64,000 bases of DNA from Chitinophaga sp. Ak27 (GTDB taxonomy: Bacteria; Bacteroidota; Bacteroidia; Chitinophagales; Chitinophagaceae), in the NCBI RefSeq assembly GCF_012726295.1, contig NZ_JABAOB010000001.1, positions 744,001 to 808,000 of the forward strand, given 5' to 3'. The position numbers and the translations under genes were made by a program. The notes beneath the pieces were generated by a model. It saw only the letters and a program-made list of their open reading frames with translations, was not told where the DNA came from and ran no database searches. Below are positions 42,674-52,277 of this stretch, in pieces (the stretch's first letter is position 1; each line of letters opens with the position of its first letter).

Positions 42674-44773
42674 CTATTTCCCCCCGTTCTTCACTTTCAG
42701 GAGACTGGCATTAATCGCTACCACCACGGTGCTGACGGTCATCAATACAGCGCCGGCAGCAGGGCTCAGCAAGATACCTTCCTTGTAGAGCACCCCCGCT
42801 GCCAGGGGCAGGGCAATGATGTTATAGCCTGTTGCCCAGGCCAGGTTCTGCATCATTTTACGCCAGGTGGCTTTTCCGAATAATACCAGGTTCACCACAT
42901 CCTGGGGATTGCTGTTGACCAGCACTATACCGGCGGTTTCGGCGGCAATGTCGCTGCCGCTGCCTATCGCAATGCCTACATTTGCCTGGGCCAGCGCTGG
43001 CGCATCATTGATACCATCTCCCGTCATGGCCACAAATTCGCCCTGCTGCTGCAGTTCCCTGATCTTGTCCAGCTTCTGATGCGGTAATACTTCTGCAATG
43101 AAGCTGTCCATACCCAATTGCTTGCTCACACTTTCTGCCACCACTTTATTATCGCCCGTCAATAAAGTAGTTTTGATATGATTGGCCTGCAACGTGGCAA
43201 TAGCGCCCGCCGATTCTGGTCTTATCTGGTCTGCCAGGGCTATAAATCCCGCGATAGTATTGTCTACCACCACATATACCAGCGTTTCCCCTGCCTGTAT
43301 GTCTACCGCCGGTGCATTGCTAAACCCCGTGGTAGCATATCCGGGGCTTATCACCTGTACCTGTTTTCCATCTACGCTGCCGGTGATCCCCTTCCCGGTA
43401 ATGGCCTGGATATTGGCTCCGGCGGGTAAGGACAATTGCAAAGCTTGCGCTTTACTGATGATACCTGTGGCAATAGGATGCTCGGAACTTCCTTCTACAG
43501 CGGCAGCTAATTGCAATACCATTTCCTTCGATATGCCCTGCTGCAGGGACTCAAACCGTACTACTTCAAAACGGCCCACGGTGAGCGTGCCCGTTTTGTC
43601 AAATACGATTGTCGTGATGTTACGGGAGTTTTCAAAGTCGGTACGGTTCTTAATCAGCAATCCATGCCGGGCCGATAAAGCAGTAGAGCGGGCAATAACC
43701 AGTGGTACCGCCAGCCCTAACGCATGCGGACAACAGATCACGATCACCGTTACCATGCGTTCTATGGCAAAAGCCAGCTCACGACCGCTTCCCCACCAAT
43801 ATAAAAAAGTGACAATACCCGATAAGATGGCAATACCGGTTAACCAACGCGCCGCTTTGTCGGCCAATAGCTGTGTTTTTGACTTCGACTGCTGCGCATC
43901 CTGCACCAGCTTTACCACCTGCGAAAGGTAAGAGTTGGCGGCGCCGTGCGCAACGGCTACTTTAATAGCACCGTTGCCGTTAATAGATCCCGCGATCACA
44001 TTATCATTCTTTTGCTTTTCCACTGGTTTAGATTCCCCCGTCAGCATACTCTCATTCAACCAGGTAGTGCCTTCCAGCACTTTACCGTCTGCTGCTACCT
44101 TTTCACCCGGTTTTACCAGGATCACGTCACCTTCTTTCAGCGTGGCAGTTTTTACATCCATGATATGTTCCCCATGCACCAGGTGGGCATCATCGGGCAT
44201 AAGCTGCACCAGCAACTCCAGCTCCCGTGAGGCGCCGGCTATCGACTTCATCTCAATCCAGTGCCCCAGCAGCATGATGAGAATCAGCGTAGTAAGTTCC
44301 CAGAAAAAGTCCATTCCCTTCAAGCCCGCTATGGTAGCTACGCTATAGATATAGGCTACCGTGATGGCAAATCCTATGAGTGTCATCATGCCTGGTTCCC
44401 GGCCCTTCATTTCTTCCCACCAGCCTTTTAAAAATGGCCAGCCACCGTAGAAAAAGACTACAGAAGAAAGCGCCAGCAGCAGGTAATTATCTCCCGGAAA
44501 ATGGATATTAATACCCAACCAATGCTGGATCATTTGTGAAAGCAACATGACCGGCAGGGTGAGTACCAACACCACAAAAAATCGCTTCCTGAAATCTGCA
44601 ATCATCATAGCATGATGATCGTGATGACCACCATGACCGCCGTGATGATCGTGTTTGTCCTGTTTGCCGTGTTGGTCCTGGTGTTGCTGTTCACTGTGTT
44701 CCATAGCACTATGATCATGGGCTGATTTTCCTCCGTCCATGTGCGTGTGATCGTGCTGATGCTGATGTTCCAT
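42674..44773 (-). CDS. copB: Copper-translocating P-type ATPase, CPH (CopB) type
   Basis: 699 residues. The N terminus is very His-rich (HHGGHGGHHDHHAMM) and lacks a Cys-containing HMA domain. The transmembrane metal-binding motif is C-P-H (348-350, VICCPHALGLAVPL) rather than C-P-C, the phosphorylated Asp is D392 (FDKTGTLTVG), and the ATP-binding and hinge motifs are HPIA and MTGDGINDAPALAQANVG. CPH-type P1B-3 ATPases export Cu(II) or Cu(I) and complement CPC-type pumps. It ends the copper operon, 9 bp after the multicopper oxidase; its 5' end encodes the histidine stretch. The gene symbol refers to the ATPase family and not to the CopB outer-membrane protein. Confidence 0.9.
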   Translation of the reverse strand: MEHQHQHDHTHMDGGKSAHDHSAMEHSEQQHQDQHGKQDKHDHHGGHGGHHDHHAMMIADFRKRFFVVLVLTLPVMLLSQMIQHWLGINIHFPGDNYLLLALSSVVFFYGGWPFLKGWWEEMKGREPGMMTLIGFAITVAYIYSVATIAGLKGMDFFWELTTLILIMLLGHWIEMKSIAGASRELELLVQLMPDDAHLVHGEHIMDVKTATLKEGDVILVKPGEKVAADGKVLEGTTWLNESMLTGESKPVEKQKNDNVIAGSINGNGAIKVAVAHGAANSYLSQVVKLVQDAQQSKSKTQLLADKAARWLTGIAILSGIVTFLYWWGSGRELAFAIERMVTVIVICCPHALGLAVPLVIARSTALSARHGLLIKNRTDFENSRNITTIVFDKTGTLTVGRFEVVRFESLQQGISKEMVLQLAAAVEGSSEHPIATGIISKAQALQLSLPAGANIQAITGKGITGSVDGKQVQVISPGYATTGFSNAPAVDIQAGETLVYVVVDNTIAGFIALADQIRPESAGAIATLQANHIKTTLLTGDNKVVAESVSKQLGMDSFIAEVLPHQKLDKIRELQQQGEFVAMTGDGINDAPALAQANVGIAIGSGSDIAAETAGIVLVNSNPQDVVNLVLFGKATWRKMMQNLAWATGYNIIALPLAAGVLYKEGILLSPAAGAVLMTVSTVVVAINASLLKVKNGGK

Positions 44774-44782
44774 AATAAAAAA

Positions 44783-46987
44783 TTAATAGCTTAAAGTGAT
44801 TCCCGCTCCAAGTCCCATATCACTATCATAATGTGTTGAAAAAGCAAAGTTCCGGGTAACGATATAACGGAATCCGGCCATATATTCCTTGTCGGTATTG
44901 ACCATGAAACTAAACCGCAAACGTTTGGTTACCGGCACATCGTCGCGCATCAGCTGGAACCGTACCCGGCCATCGGTATCTACCGATGCATCGGCTACAA
45001 TCAGCATGGGCAGTGTATATTCCAGGCCCACATGAAATACCTGCCTGAAATCTTTCGTATTACTTTGTCCGAATAAATTCTTTTCTGCTTCATGCATCTT
45101 ACGGTAGCGCACATCCCAACCGATGTAAGGAAACAGCCACTGCATTTTTCCCAGGTAACGTCCAAAATGGCTTTCACTCTCATAACCATGACGGTCATTT
45201 AATCCCAGCCTCCACTCGGTGGATAAACGGTAACGCGTATTGGCCACCATGATCTCTCCATCACTACCGGTACTTTCCAGTCCCACTCTTGCCATCGTGT
45301 GCAGCATGCGGTCATCTTTTTTCAGCATGCGGTAAGCCATCGCAGGATCCGGTACCTGTGGATTGGGAGGCGAATCTTCATAGCTGAACACCCTTCCCAT
45401 TCCGCTCATCATATGATATAGGATATGACAGTGAAAAAACCAATCGCCACTTTCCGTTGCGGCAAACTCAATCGTATCTTTTTCCATCGGCATAATGTCC
45501 AGTACAGTTTTCAGCGGCGAATATTCACCCTGGCCGTTCAGTACCCGGAAGAAGTGCCCGTGCAGATGCATCGGGTGCCGCATCATGGTGTTGTTGTATA
45601 GCACAATACGCACAATCTCTCCTTTTTTAATCAGGATCTTATCTGTCTCTGATACGGTTTTGTTATTGATACTCCATACATAACGATTCATATTGCCCGT
45701 TAGTTCAAATTCCAGCAGCTTCACCGGCCCCGGCGGCAGCGTGGTTTTCTCCGGCGCCCGCAGCATGCCATAGTTGAGAGTTACGATGTCCCCAGTGCTG
45801 CTGTCCATTTGCATGCCATGCATATCGTGTGACATAGACACTGGCTTTTCTTCCCCGGTTATTTCAGGATACATCACGGTATTCATATCCATTTCCTGGT
45901 TGGTCATCTGCATACCACCGCTGGTATCGAGGTTGCCATTCATCTTCATCATGTCGTTCATCATCTTCATACCCTCGAAGTATTTGAGGCGTGGTAGTGG
46001 TTTAGCGGTCATTTTCATACCCTGGCCCAGCCACAGGGAAGTAGAGCCGGTGCGGTCTTCCGCGGTGGCCATAAATTCGTACTGCATGTTGTCGGGGATG
46101 GTCACTTCTACATCATAAGTTTCTGATACACCCACGATGAGCCGGTCTACTTCTACGGGTACTACTTCTGCGCCATCGTTGGCTATGACTTTTATTTTAC
46201 CTCCGGCATAGTGGAGCCAGAAATAGGTGGAAGAGCTCCCGTTAATCACCCGCAACCTTACTTTGTCGCCTGCTTTAAACTGCGGGGCTTCATTACTTGC
46301 TTTGCCATTGGTCAGGAAACGGTTATAGTATACATCGCTCACATCCATGGCGTTCATACGTTTCCATTCGTTGGTCACTTTGGTGCCGAAATGTTTGTGT
46401 TGTATTGCCTCTGTATAGCTTTGCACAGATCCTTTCTTAATGGCAAACCAGTCGTTGGCATTGTGCAGATAACGGTTTACTGTATGTGGATGCATATCGG
46501 TCCAGTCGCTGAGTAACAACGTATATTCTTTACCGGGAATTTCGTTTTTTTTATGGAAGATCAGCGCACCATACATACCGCTCTGCTCCTGGAACATGGT
46601 ATGGCTGTGATACCAGTAGGTTCCATGTTGCACAATCGGGAAACGGAACTTATGTGTTTGCCCGCCTTTGATGGGCTGGGTGGTCAGGTAAGATACGCCA
46701 TCTTCCTGGTTGGGCAGGATGACACCGTGCCAGTGGATAGAGGTTTCACCCTTGAGGGTGTTGTGTACATAAATTTCGGCGGTGTCGCCTTCGGTAAATT
46801 CCAGGGTGGGTCCGGGTATAGATCCATTAATGGCCAGTGCGTGACTGTGTTTACCGGAATAATTTACCATGGTATCGCCTACATAGAGGTCGTAGCGTAC
46901 CACGCGGGGTGGCTGGTTCAAAGAAGCCTGTGCGGCGGCAATGCTACACAGGCTCATAAAGGTGATATACAAAAATAGTGCTCTCAT
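44783..46987 (-). CDS. CopA-type multicopper oxidase fused to a CopB-like outer-membrane barrel
   Basis: 734 residues. Signal peptide, then three cupredoxin domains carrying copper ligands H85-x-H87 (HWHG), H127-x-H129 (YHSHTM), HPMHLHGH (471-478) and HCHILYHMMSGM (from 519). A methionine-rich loop (about 345-405: MNDMMKMNGN, MSHDMHGMQM) is typical of copper-resistance oxidases. From about 557 the sequence changes to a beta-strand-rich region (RYRLSTEWRLGLNDRHGYES, GRYLGKMQWLFPYIGWDVR, FAFSTHYDSDMGLGAG) matching the CopB copper-resistance barrel, normally a separate protein. The fusion would tie Cu(I) oxidation to the outer membrane. Preceded after 16 bp by the DUF3347 protein. Confidence 0.85.
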   Translation of the reverse strand: MRALFLYITFMSLCSIAAAQASLNQPPRVVRYDLYVGDTMVNYSGKHSHALAINGSIPGPTLEFTEGDTAEIYVHNTLKGETSIHWHGVILPNQEDGVSYLTTQPIKGGQTHKFRFPIVQHGTYWYHSHTMFQEQSGMYGALIFHKKNEIPGKEYTLLLSDWTDMHPHTVNRYLHNANDWFAIKKGSVQSYTEAIQHKHFGTKVTNEWKRMNAMDVSDVYYNRFLTNGKASNEAPQFKAGDKVRLRVINGSSSTYFWLHYAGGKIKVIANDGAEVVPVEVDRLIVGVSETYDVEVTIPDNMQYEFMATAEDRTGSTSLWLGQGMKMTAKPLPRLKYFEGMKMMNDMMKMNGNLDTSGGMQMTNQEMDMNTVMYPEITGEEKPVSMSHDMHGMQMDSSTGDIVTLNYGMLRAPEKTTLPPGPVKLLEFELTGNMNRYVWSINNKTVSETDKILIKKGEIVRIVLYNNTMMRHPMHLHGHFFRVLNGQGEYSPLKTVLDIMPMEKDTIEFAATESGDWFFHCHILYHMMSGMGRVFSYEDSPPNPQVPDPAMAYRMLKKDDRMLHTMARVGLESTGSDGEIMVANTRYRLSTEWRLGLNDRHGYESESHFGRYLGKMQWLFPYIGWDVRYRKMHEAEKNLFGQSNTKDFRQVFHVGLEYTLPMLIVADASVDTDGRVRFQLMRDDVPVTKRLRFSFMVNTDKEYMAGFRYIVTRNFAFSTHYDSDMGLGAGITLSY

Positions 46988-47003
46988 GATGGAAATTAAA
47001 AAA

Positions 47004-47504
47004 CTACTGAATGGTATCGCTTACTTTTCCGCAGGTCAGCATCTGGTTGCCGAAGTAAGGATTTTTGATAGCATTGCTGCTGCTTAACCAGTAGGCCTTT
47101 TTCATGGGGCAGTATTCCTGGTATACTGGTTGAGCAGATAAAGATACTGCTTTTGCCAGTTGATAAAAGTTGTCGGAAAATGTTTTAAAGGAAGCCCGTT
47201 GTTTGCTGATATCTTTGGTATCGGCAATCGCCTGTGCGTCGGCCACCAGCTTAGCAGAAAGTGGCATATAAGCATCATGTGCAGCCGCAGGCATACTGTT
47301 CATATCAATGGCGGCGGCAGTTTTCACAAAGGCCGCAGCTTCTGCGGACGCCGTACCGGCATTGCTGCCAATCAGCGCATCTTTAATATTGTAATACTCC
47401 GTCAGCAGAGGCGATAATTGTTTGGATACAGGGCGATCCTGTGCCATACCGGGTTGTAAAAATGCTGCTACCAGTGCTATACCTGTCAATAATATCTTTT
47501 TCAT
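47004..47504 (-). CDS. DUF3347 periplasmic protein
   Basis: 166 residues with a signal peptide (MKKILLTGIALVAAFLQPGM). The helical mature part contains LLTEYYNIKDALIGSNAGTA, AAAIDMNSMPAAAHDAYMPL, SDNFYQLAKAV and QEYCPMKKAYWLSS, with conserved aromatic, His and Met/Cys residues. DUF3347 domains often sit next to or fuse with CusB-type copper/silver efflux components; here they lie in a copper operon. Probably a periplasmic metal-handling accessory. Confidence 0.82.
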   Translation of the reverse strand: MKKILLTGIALVAAFLQPGMAQDRPVSKQLSPLLTEYYNIKDALIGSNAGTASAEAAAFVKTAAAIDMNSMPAAAHDAYMPLSAKLVADAQAIADTKDISKQRASFKTFSDNFYQLAKAVSLSAQPVYQEYCPMKKAYWLSSSNAIKNPYFGNQMLTCGKVSDTIQ

Positions 47505-47551
47505 ATGATCAGTTTTAATGTTGAATGAATGATGCCGGCGGCTGTTTTACT

Positions 47552-47764
47552 TTATGCCAGTGCTTCTGCTTTATAGCCTGCCTTTTCTATGGCGTTGCGT
47601 ACTTCGCTCTTATCGATATTTTCTTTGGCGATGGTTAGCACCTTATCAGGGCTCTGCAGATCTACTTCCCAGTTATCCTCGCCAACCAGGCTGTTTAATA
47701 CGGGGGTTACAGTGGCTATACATCCTGAACATTTGATATTGGTTTTGAATTGAGTCGTTTCCAT
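47552..47764 (-). CDS. HMA-domain copper chaperone
   Basis: 70 residues, a single heavy-metal-associated domain with the metal motif K-C-S-G-C (residues 11-14 region, IKCSGCIATVTPVL) and the usual beta-alpha-beta pattern, ending EVRNAIEKAGYKAEALA. It would deliver Cu(I) to the P-type ATPases on either side. The motif is C-x-x-C with G/S rather than the M-x-C-x-x-C of most CopZ, a mild variation. Probably begins the downstream operon, 107 bp after the CPC-type ATPase. Confidence 0.85.
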   Translation of the reverse strand: METTQFKTNIKCSGCIATVTPVLNSLVGEDNWEVDLQSPDKVLTIAKENIDKSEVRNAIEKAGYKAEALA

Positions 47765-47834
47765 GATATACTTTTTTTATATGGTGATTGATTTATTGAT
47801 GATGTAAAATTACTTCGACCCGGGGGGCATATCG

Positions 47835-47865
47835 TTATATAATTCATGTTTCGTTTTATATAATT
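47835..47865 (-). promoter_or_regulatory. Two 10-bp direct repeats 21 bp apart, upstream of the HMA operon
   Basis: TTATATAATT occurs at 47835-47844 and 47856-47865 on the plus strand, a period of 21 bp (two helical turns), in the AT-rich gap between the ATPase stop and the HMA gene start. This spacing fits a regulator binding on one face of the DNA. No regulator gene is present in the cluster. Confidence 0.4.
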
Positions 47866-47871
47866 ACCGGC

Positions 47872-50121
47872 CTATAATTTAGCGGCTTTCAATCGCAGGC
47901 TATTACTTACCACACTCACAGAACTTAGTGCCATAGCGGCTCCGGCAATCATAGGATCCAGCAGGAACCCGTTGATGGGGAATAATACGCCTGCAGCTAT
48001 CGGTATCCCGATGATGTTATATATAAACGCCCAGAAGAGATTTTGTTTAATGGTGCGGACTGTTTTTCCGGATAATTTCAGGGCCCTGGGAATACTATTC
48101 AGGTCGGAGGTGATGAGCGTCATCTTAGCCACGTCCATCGCGATATCAGACCCTTTACCCATGGCGATGCTTACATCTGCCTGCGCCAGTGCCTGGGAGT
48201 CGTTGATACCATCGCCGGCCATGGCCACTACTTTACCTGCCTGCTGCAACTCTTTAACAAAGGCCGCCTTGAGGGCCGGCAGCACTTCCGCCCGGTAGTG
48301 TTTAATACCTGTTTGCTGCGCTACTGCGGCGGCAGTATGGGCGTTATCACCGGTAAGCATATATACCTCGATACCGCTACGTTGCAGGGTTTCAATGGCT
48401 GTCTTGGAAGTGGCTTTCACTTTATCGGCAATGGCTATCACTGCCAGTAGGGTGGTACCGGAAGCAAAGTAGATCACGGTTTTGGCGGCAGCCTGTAAAG
48501 CGCTGGCACTGGCGGCAGTAGCATCGCTGATCACCACCTGGCGACTGGTCATCAGTTTATGGTTACCTGCATACCAGGTACGGTTTTGATAACGGGCTTC
48601 TACCCCCTGCCCGGTAATGCTTTCGAAATGGGGTAACGTTACCGGCTGTATGTTTTTTCCAGCGAGATGAGATACAATAGCTTCGGCCAGCGGGTGCTCA
48701 GACTGACGTTCCAGGGCATATAATACTGACCAGGCAGCTTCCTCGCCGGTATAGTCGAGAACATCGGTTACCACCGGTTTTCCTTCGGTAATGGTACCGG
48801 TTTTATCCAGTATCAACACATCTACTTTATGGGCCAGCTCCAGGCTTTCTGCATCGCGGATCAGGATATTATTTTCTGCACCCTTTCCTACGCCTACCAT
48901 AATGGCGGTAGGTGTAGCCAGACCCAGAGCACAAGGACAGGCGATTACTAATACGGTCACCGCGGTCAGTAACGCATGGGTAAAGGCATTATCGCCGCCC
49001 AATACCATCCAGGTAGTAAAGGTCAGTATAGCGATGCCAATAACTACTGGTACAAAGATGCCGGCGATGCGGTCTACCAGCTTCTGTACCGGGGCTTTGC
49101 TCCCCTGGGCTTCCTGCACCATCTTAATGATCTGGGCCAGGAGGGTATTGGCGCCCACTTTCTCAGCCCTGAACCTGAAGCTGCCTTTCTGGTTAATAGT
49201 CCCTGCAAACACCGGATCTCCGGCCTTTTTAGCCACCGGTACCGGTTCACCGGTGATCATACTTTCATCTATATACGAACTACCATTATCTACTTTACCA
49301 TCTACGGGAATTTTTTCACCTGGCTTTACCAGCAACAGGTCATTTACTTTTACCTGTGCAATGGGCACTTCGGTGGTATGGCCATCGGCGCCTACCAGCA
49401 GCACGGTTTTAGGTTGTAATCCCATCAGCTTTTTGATGGCAGAAGAGGTATTGGATTTTGCTTTTTCTTCCAGTAATTTCCCGAGAGAAATAAATGCAAT
49501 GACTACTGCCGCTGCCTCGAAATATACGTGGGCATGCAAGCCGCGCTGGTGCCAAAACTCAGGGTAAAAGGTGTTGAAAGTACTGAATATCCAGGCGATA
49601 CCGGTGCTCAACGCCACCAGCGTGTCCATATTGGCTTTGCCATGGCGGGCCTGCTTCCAGGCGTTCACAAAAAAGTGGCGGCCCAGGAAAAATACCACCG
49701 GCGTAGCCAGGGCCATCATAATGTAATTACCATAGGGCATATCCATGAAAAACATACCGATAATGACTACAGGCAACGATAATATGGCTGACCAGATGGT
49801 ACGTTGTTTCACCTGTCGGTAATGCTTTTGCTGGGCGTTGGCCTGTTCTTCTTCCTGGTTTTCCTTATCAATCAGCAGATCGTACCCCACGCTGCGTACA
49901 CTTTGTTGCAGCTGCTCGGGGGTAACAGCTCCCGGGTCGTATTCTACCCAGGCGCTCTGGTTGGCGAAGTTAACGCCGGCATCCGCCACGCCGGGCACAG
50001 ATTTCAACATAGATTCTACGCTGACAGCACAGGCTGCGCAGGTCATTTCCAGTACGGGGAAGGTTTCTTTTACCGGGCGTTTCGTGTGTGCAATAGGTTG
50101 CATTGATATAGCGGTTGACAT
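47872..50121 (-). CDS. copA: Copper-exporting P-type ATPase, CPC (CopA) type
   Basis: 749 residues. One N-terminal HMA domain with MTCAAC (C28, C31), eight transmembrane helices, transmembrane C-P-C at 395-397 (VIACPCALGLATPT), phosphorylated D439 (LDKTGTITEG), HP motif HPLAEAIVSH and the hinge MAGDGINDSQALAQADVSIA. The D-S-Q-A variant in place of D-A-P-A is common in Bacteroidota. It pumps Cu(I) out of the cytoplasm. It starts the copper cluster and is divergent from the sialate esterase. Confidence 0.92.
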   Translation of the reverse strand: MSTAISMQPIAHTKRPVKETFPVLEMTCAACAVSVESMLKSVPGVADAGVNFANQSAWVEYDPGAVTPEQLQQSVRSVGYDLLIDKENQEEEQANAQQKHYRQVKQRTIWSAILSLPVVIIGMFFMDMPYGNYIMMALATPVVFFLGRHFFVNAWKQARHGKANMDTLVALSTGIAWIFSTFNTFYPEFWHQRGLHAHVYFEAAAVVIAFISLGKLLEEKAKSNTSSAIKKLMGLQPKTVLLVGADGHTTEVPIAQVKVNDLLLVKPGEKIPVDGKVDNGSSYIDESMITGEPVPVAKKAGDPVFAGTINQKGSFRFRAEKVGANTLLAQIIKMVQEAQGSKAPVQKLVDRIAGIFVPVVIGIAILTFTTWMVLGGDNAFTHALLTAVTVLVIACPCALGLATPTAIMVGVGKGAENNILIRDAESLELAHKVDVLILDKTGTITEGKPVVTDVLDYTGEEAAWSVLYALERQSEHPLAEAIVSHLAGKNIQPVTLPHFESITGQGVEARYQNRTWYAGNHKLMTSRQVVISDATAASASALQAAAKTVIYFASGTTLLAVIAIADKVKATSKTAIETLQRSGIEVYMLTGDNAHTAAAVAQQTGIKHYRAEVLPALKAAFVKELQQAGKVVAMAGDGINDSQALAQADVSIAMGKGSDIAMDVAKMTLITSDLNSIPRALKLSGKTVRTIKQNLFWAFIYNIIGIPIAAGVLFPINGFLLDPMIAGAAMALSSVSVVSNSLRLKAAKL

Positions 50122-50139
50122 AATTTATTCGATTTAATG

Positions 50140-50147
50140 CAAAGCTA
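50140..50147 (-). promoter_or_regulatory. Candidate -7 promoter element of the copper ATPase gene
   Basis: On the minus strand TAGCTTTG matches TAnnTTTG, 18 bp upstream of the ATPase ATG, giving a very short leader. No -33 TTTG is evident at the usual distance. Confidence 0.4.
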
Positions 50148-50318
50148 CGCCGCCCCCAGGCCGGTCTTGTTACACTATTGCCTGTTAGTTTTATATCTTT
50201 TTAAGCCCCTGTTGACGGCCAACAAAAAAAATATAAATATGAAATTTGTGTTTGCTACATTTATAGGCGCGATTCCACGGAGTTACCCTCCTTTCTTTAT
50301 ACAGACAATACCGACATC

Positions 50319-52277
50319 ATGAAAAAAACAGTTCTTTTATTGGCGGCTGCCATGATCAGCACTGCCAGTTTTGCCACCGTTCGTTTGCCCAATATATTCG
50401 GGGATAATATGGTGCTACAGCGTGATAAACCCATCCCGGTATGGGGCTGGGCCGATAAAAATGAAAAAATTACTATCCGGTTCCACGACCAGGTTAAAAC
50501 CATAAAAGCAGATAAAAACGGTCAATGGAAAGTGCTCCTTCAACCTGAAACCGCAGGAGGCCCTTACAGTCTTTCTTTTAAAGGCAATAACACCATCACT
50601 CTGCACGATATCCTGATGGGCGATGTGTGGGTATGCAGCGGGCAATCGAACATGGAATTCCAGGTAAATGGCGTGATTAACGCTGCTGCCGAGGAAGCCG
50701 CGTCCGCCAACCCCAATATCCGTCATTTTTATTTACCGAAAGATATAGCCATTACACCCCAAAGCGATGTAAAAGCAAGCGCCTGGAAAGCGGCAGATCC
50801 TGCTACTACCGGCAACTTCACGGCAGTAGGCTACTTCTTTGCCCGAACCCTGCAGGCACAGCTGCATGTGCCTATTGGCCTGATCCATACCTCCTGGGGA
50901 GGCACCATGGTGGAAACGTGGATCAGCCGAGATGGTATGGCTGGCAGTGAAACGTTCCGCGACCTGATGAAAGATTTACCGGTGCTCAACATCGACTCCC
51001 TTTCCAGCGTAGCAAAAGCAAAACAAGTTCAATTAATTCAAAAGGTACAGGGGAGTCTCCCCGACGCAGCTACCGCTGCGTCCTGGTCTTCCGTGAATAC
51101 CGACGACCAGGCCTGGAAGAAAATGAAAGTCCCCGGCCTGTGGGAAGAGCAACAGCTCCCCAACTTCGATGGGGTAGTTTGGTTCCGACGCAGCTTTAAC
51201 ATTGATGCTGCCGACGCCGGGAAAGCTGCAGTACTCAGCCTGGGCACGATAGATGACAATGATGTTACCTATATCAACGGTACACCGGTAGGCAATACCA
51301 ATTCTTATAATTCAGCGCGCACCTACCAGGTCCCCGCTGGGGTATTAAAAGCCGGTAACAACGTGATTGCCGTTAAAATAGAAGATAATGCCGGTGGCGG
51401 CGGATTCTATGGCGAAGCCGCCAATATCTTTATCAAGGTAGATGATCACCAGCAACCACTGGCCGGCGACTGGGCCTTCCGGATTGCATCAGCCATTTCA
51501 CCTGAAAAAAGCGTGGGGCCCAACAGCTACCCCTCCCTGTTATATAACGCCATGATACACCCCATCCTGCCTTTCGCCATCAAAGGGGCCATCTGGTACC
51601 AGGGAGAAACCAATGCCGGGCGCGCTTACCAGTACCGGAAAGCATTTCCGCTGATGATCACCGACTGGCGCCGCCTGTGGAACCAGGGCGATTTCCCGTT
51701 CTATTTCGTTCAGCTGGCCAGCTTCAACGCCAACAATGGTAACAGCCAGAAAGGGAGCGACTGGGCTGAGCTCCGCGAAGCCCAAACCCTTACGCTCCAG
51801 CTGCCTAATACTGGTATGGCGGTGATTACCGACGTAGGCGATCCGAAAGATATACATCCCCGGAATAAACAGGATGTAGGTAAACGCCTCGCCGCCGTAG
51901 CGCTTCACAACACTTACGGACAAAACATCGTATATAGCGGACCTGTATTCCAATCTATGCAGATCAACGGCAACAAAGCCCAACTCAGCTTTACCAGCAT
52001 CGGTTCCGGCCTGGTGGTAAAAGATAAATACGGCTATATCCGCGGATTTGAAATCGCCGGCGCCGATCAGCAATTCCACTACGCCAAAGCCTATGTAAAC
52101 GGTGATAAAGTAATTGTATCCTGCGATGAAGTGACTACCCCCGTAGCAGTACGCTATGGCTGGGCCGACGATAATATAGAAGACAACCTGTTTAATAAGG
52201 AAGGATTCCCGGCAGCGCCCTTCCGTACAGATAACTGGAAAGGCATTACGGAAAACAAACAGTTTACGGTTAACTAA
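50319..52277 (+). CDS. Sialate O-acetylesterase (SGNH, SASA domain), secreted
   Basis: 652 residues. Signal peptide MKKTVLLLAAAMISTASFAT, an N-terminal beta domain (about 22-95), nucleophile S110 in CSGQSNMEFQ, and the Asp/His pair in DVGDPKDIHPRNKQDVGKRL. A jelly-roll sugar-binding insert (about 245-365: WKKMKVPGLWEEQQLPNFDG, VVWFRRSFNIDAADAGKAAV) splits the esterase domain, as in many Bacteroidota members. The reaction is removal of O-acetyl groups from sialic acids or other acetylated glycans. It stands alone, divergent from the copper genes and convergent with the FMN reductase across hairpin repeat copy C. Confidence 0.9.
   Translation: MKKTVLLLAAAMISTASFATVRLPNIFGDNMVLQRDKPIPVWGWADKNEKITIRFHDQVKTIKADKNGQWKVLLQPETAGGPYSLSFKGNNTITLHDILMGDVWVCSGQSNMEFQVNGVINAAAEEAASANPNIRHFYLPKDIAITPQSDVKASAWKAADPATTGNFTAVGYFFARTLQAQLHVPIGLIHTSWGGTMVETWISRDGMAGSETFRDLMKDLPVLNIDSLSSVAKAKQVQLIQKVQGSLPDAATAASWSSVNTDDQAWKKMKVPGLWEEQQLPNFDGVVWFRRSFNIDAADAGKAAVLSLGTIDDNDVTYINGTPVGNTNSYNSARTYQVPAGVLKAGNNVIAVKIEDNAGGGGFYGEAANIFIKVDDHQQPLAGDWAFRIASAISPEKSVGPNSYPSLLYNAMIHPILPFAIKGAIWYQGETNAGRAYQYRKAFPLMITDWRRLWNQGDFPFYFVQLASFNANNGNSQKGSDWAELREAQTLTLQLPNTGMAVITDVGDPKDIHPRNKQDVGKRLAAVALHNTYGQNIVYSGPVFQSMQINGNKAQLSFTSIGSGLVVKDKYGYIRGFEIAGADQQFHYAKAYVNGDKVIVSCDEVTTPVAVRYGWADDNIEDNLFNKEGFPAAPFRTDNWKGITENKQFTVN

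Noticed and set aside
43182..43931. Plus-strand open frame opposite the CPH-type ATPase
   Set aside because: Shadow of a strongly conserved P-type ATPase gene; no independent evidence of coding.
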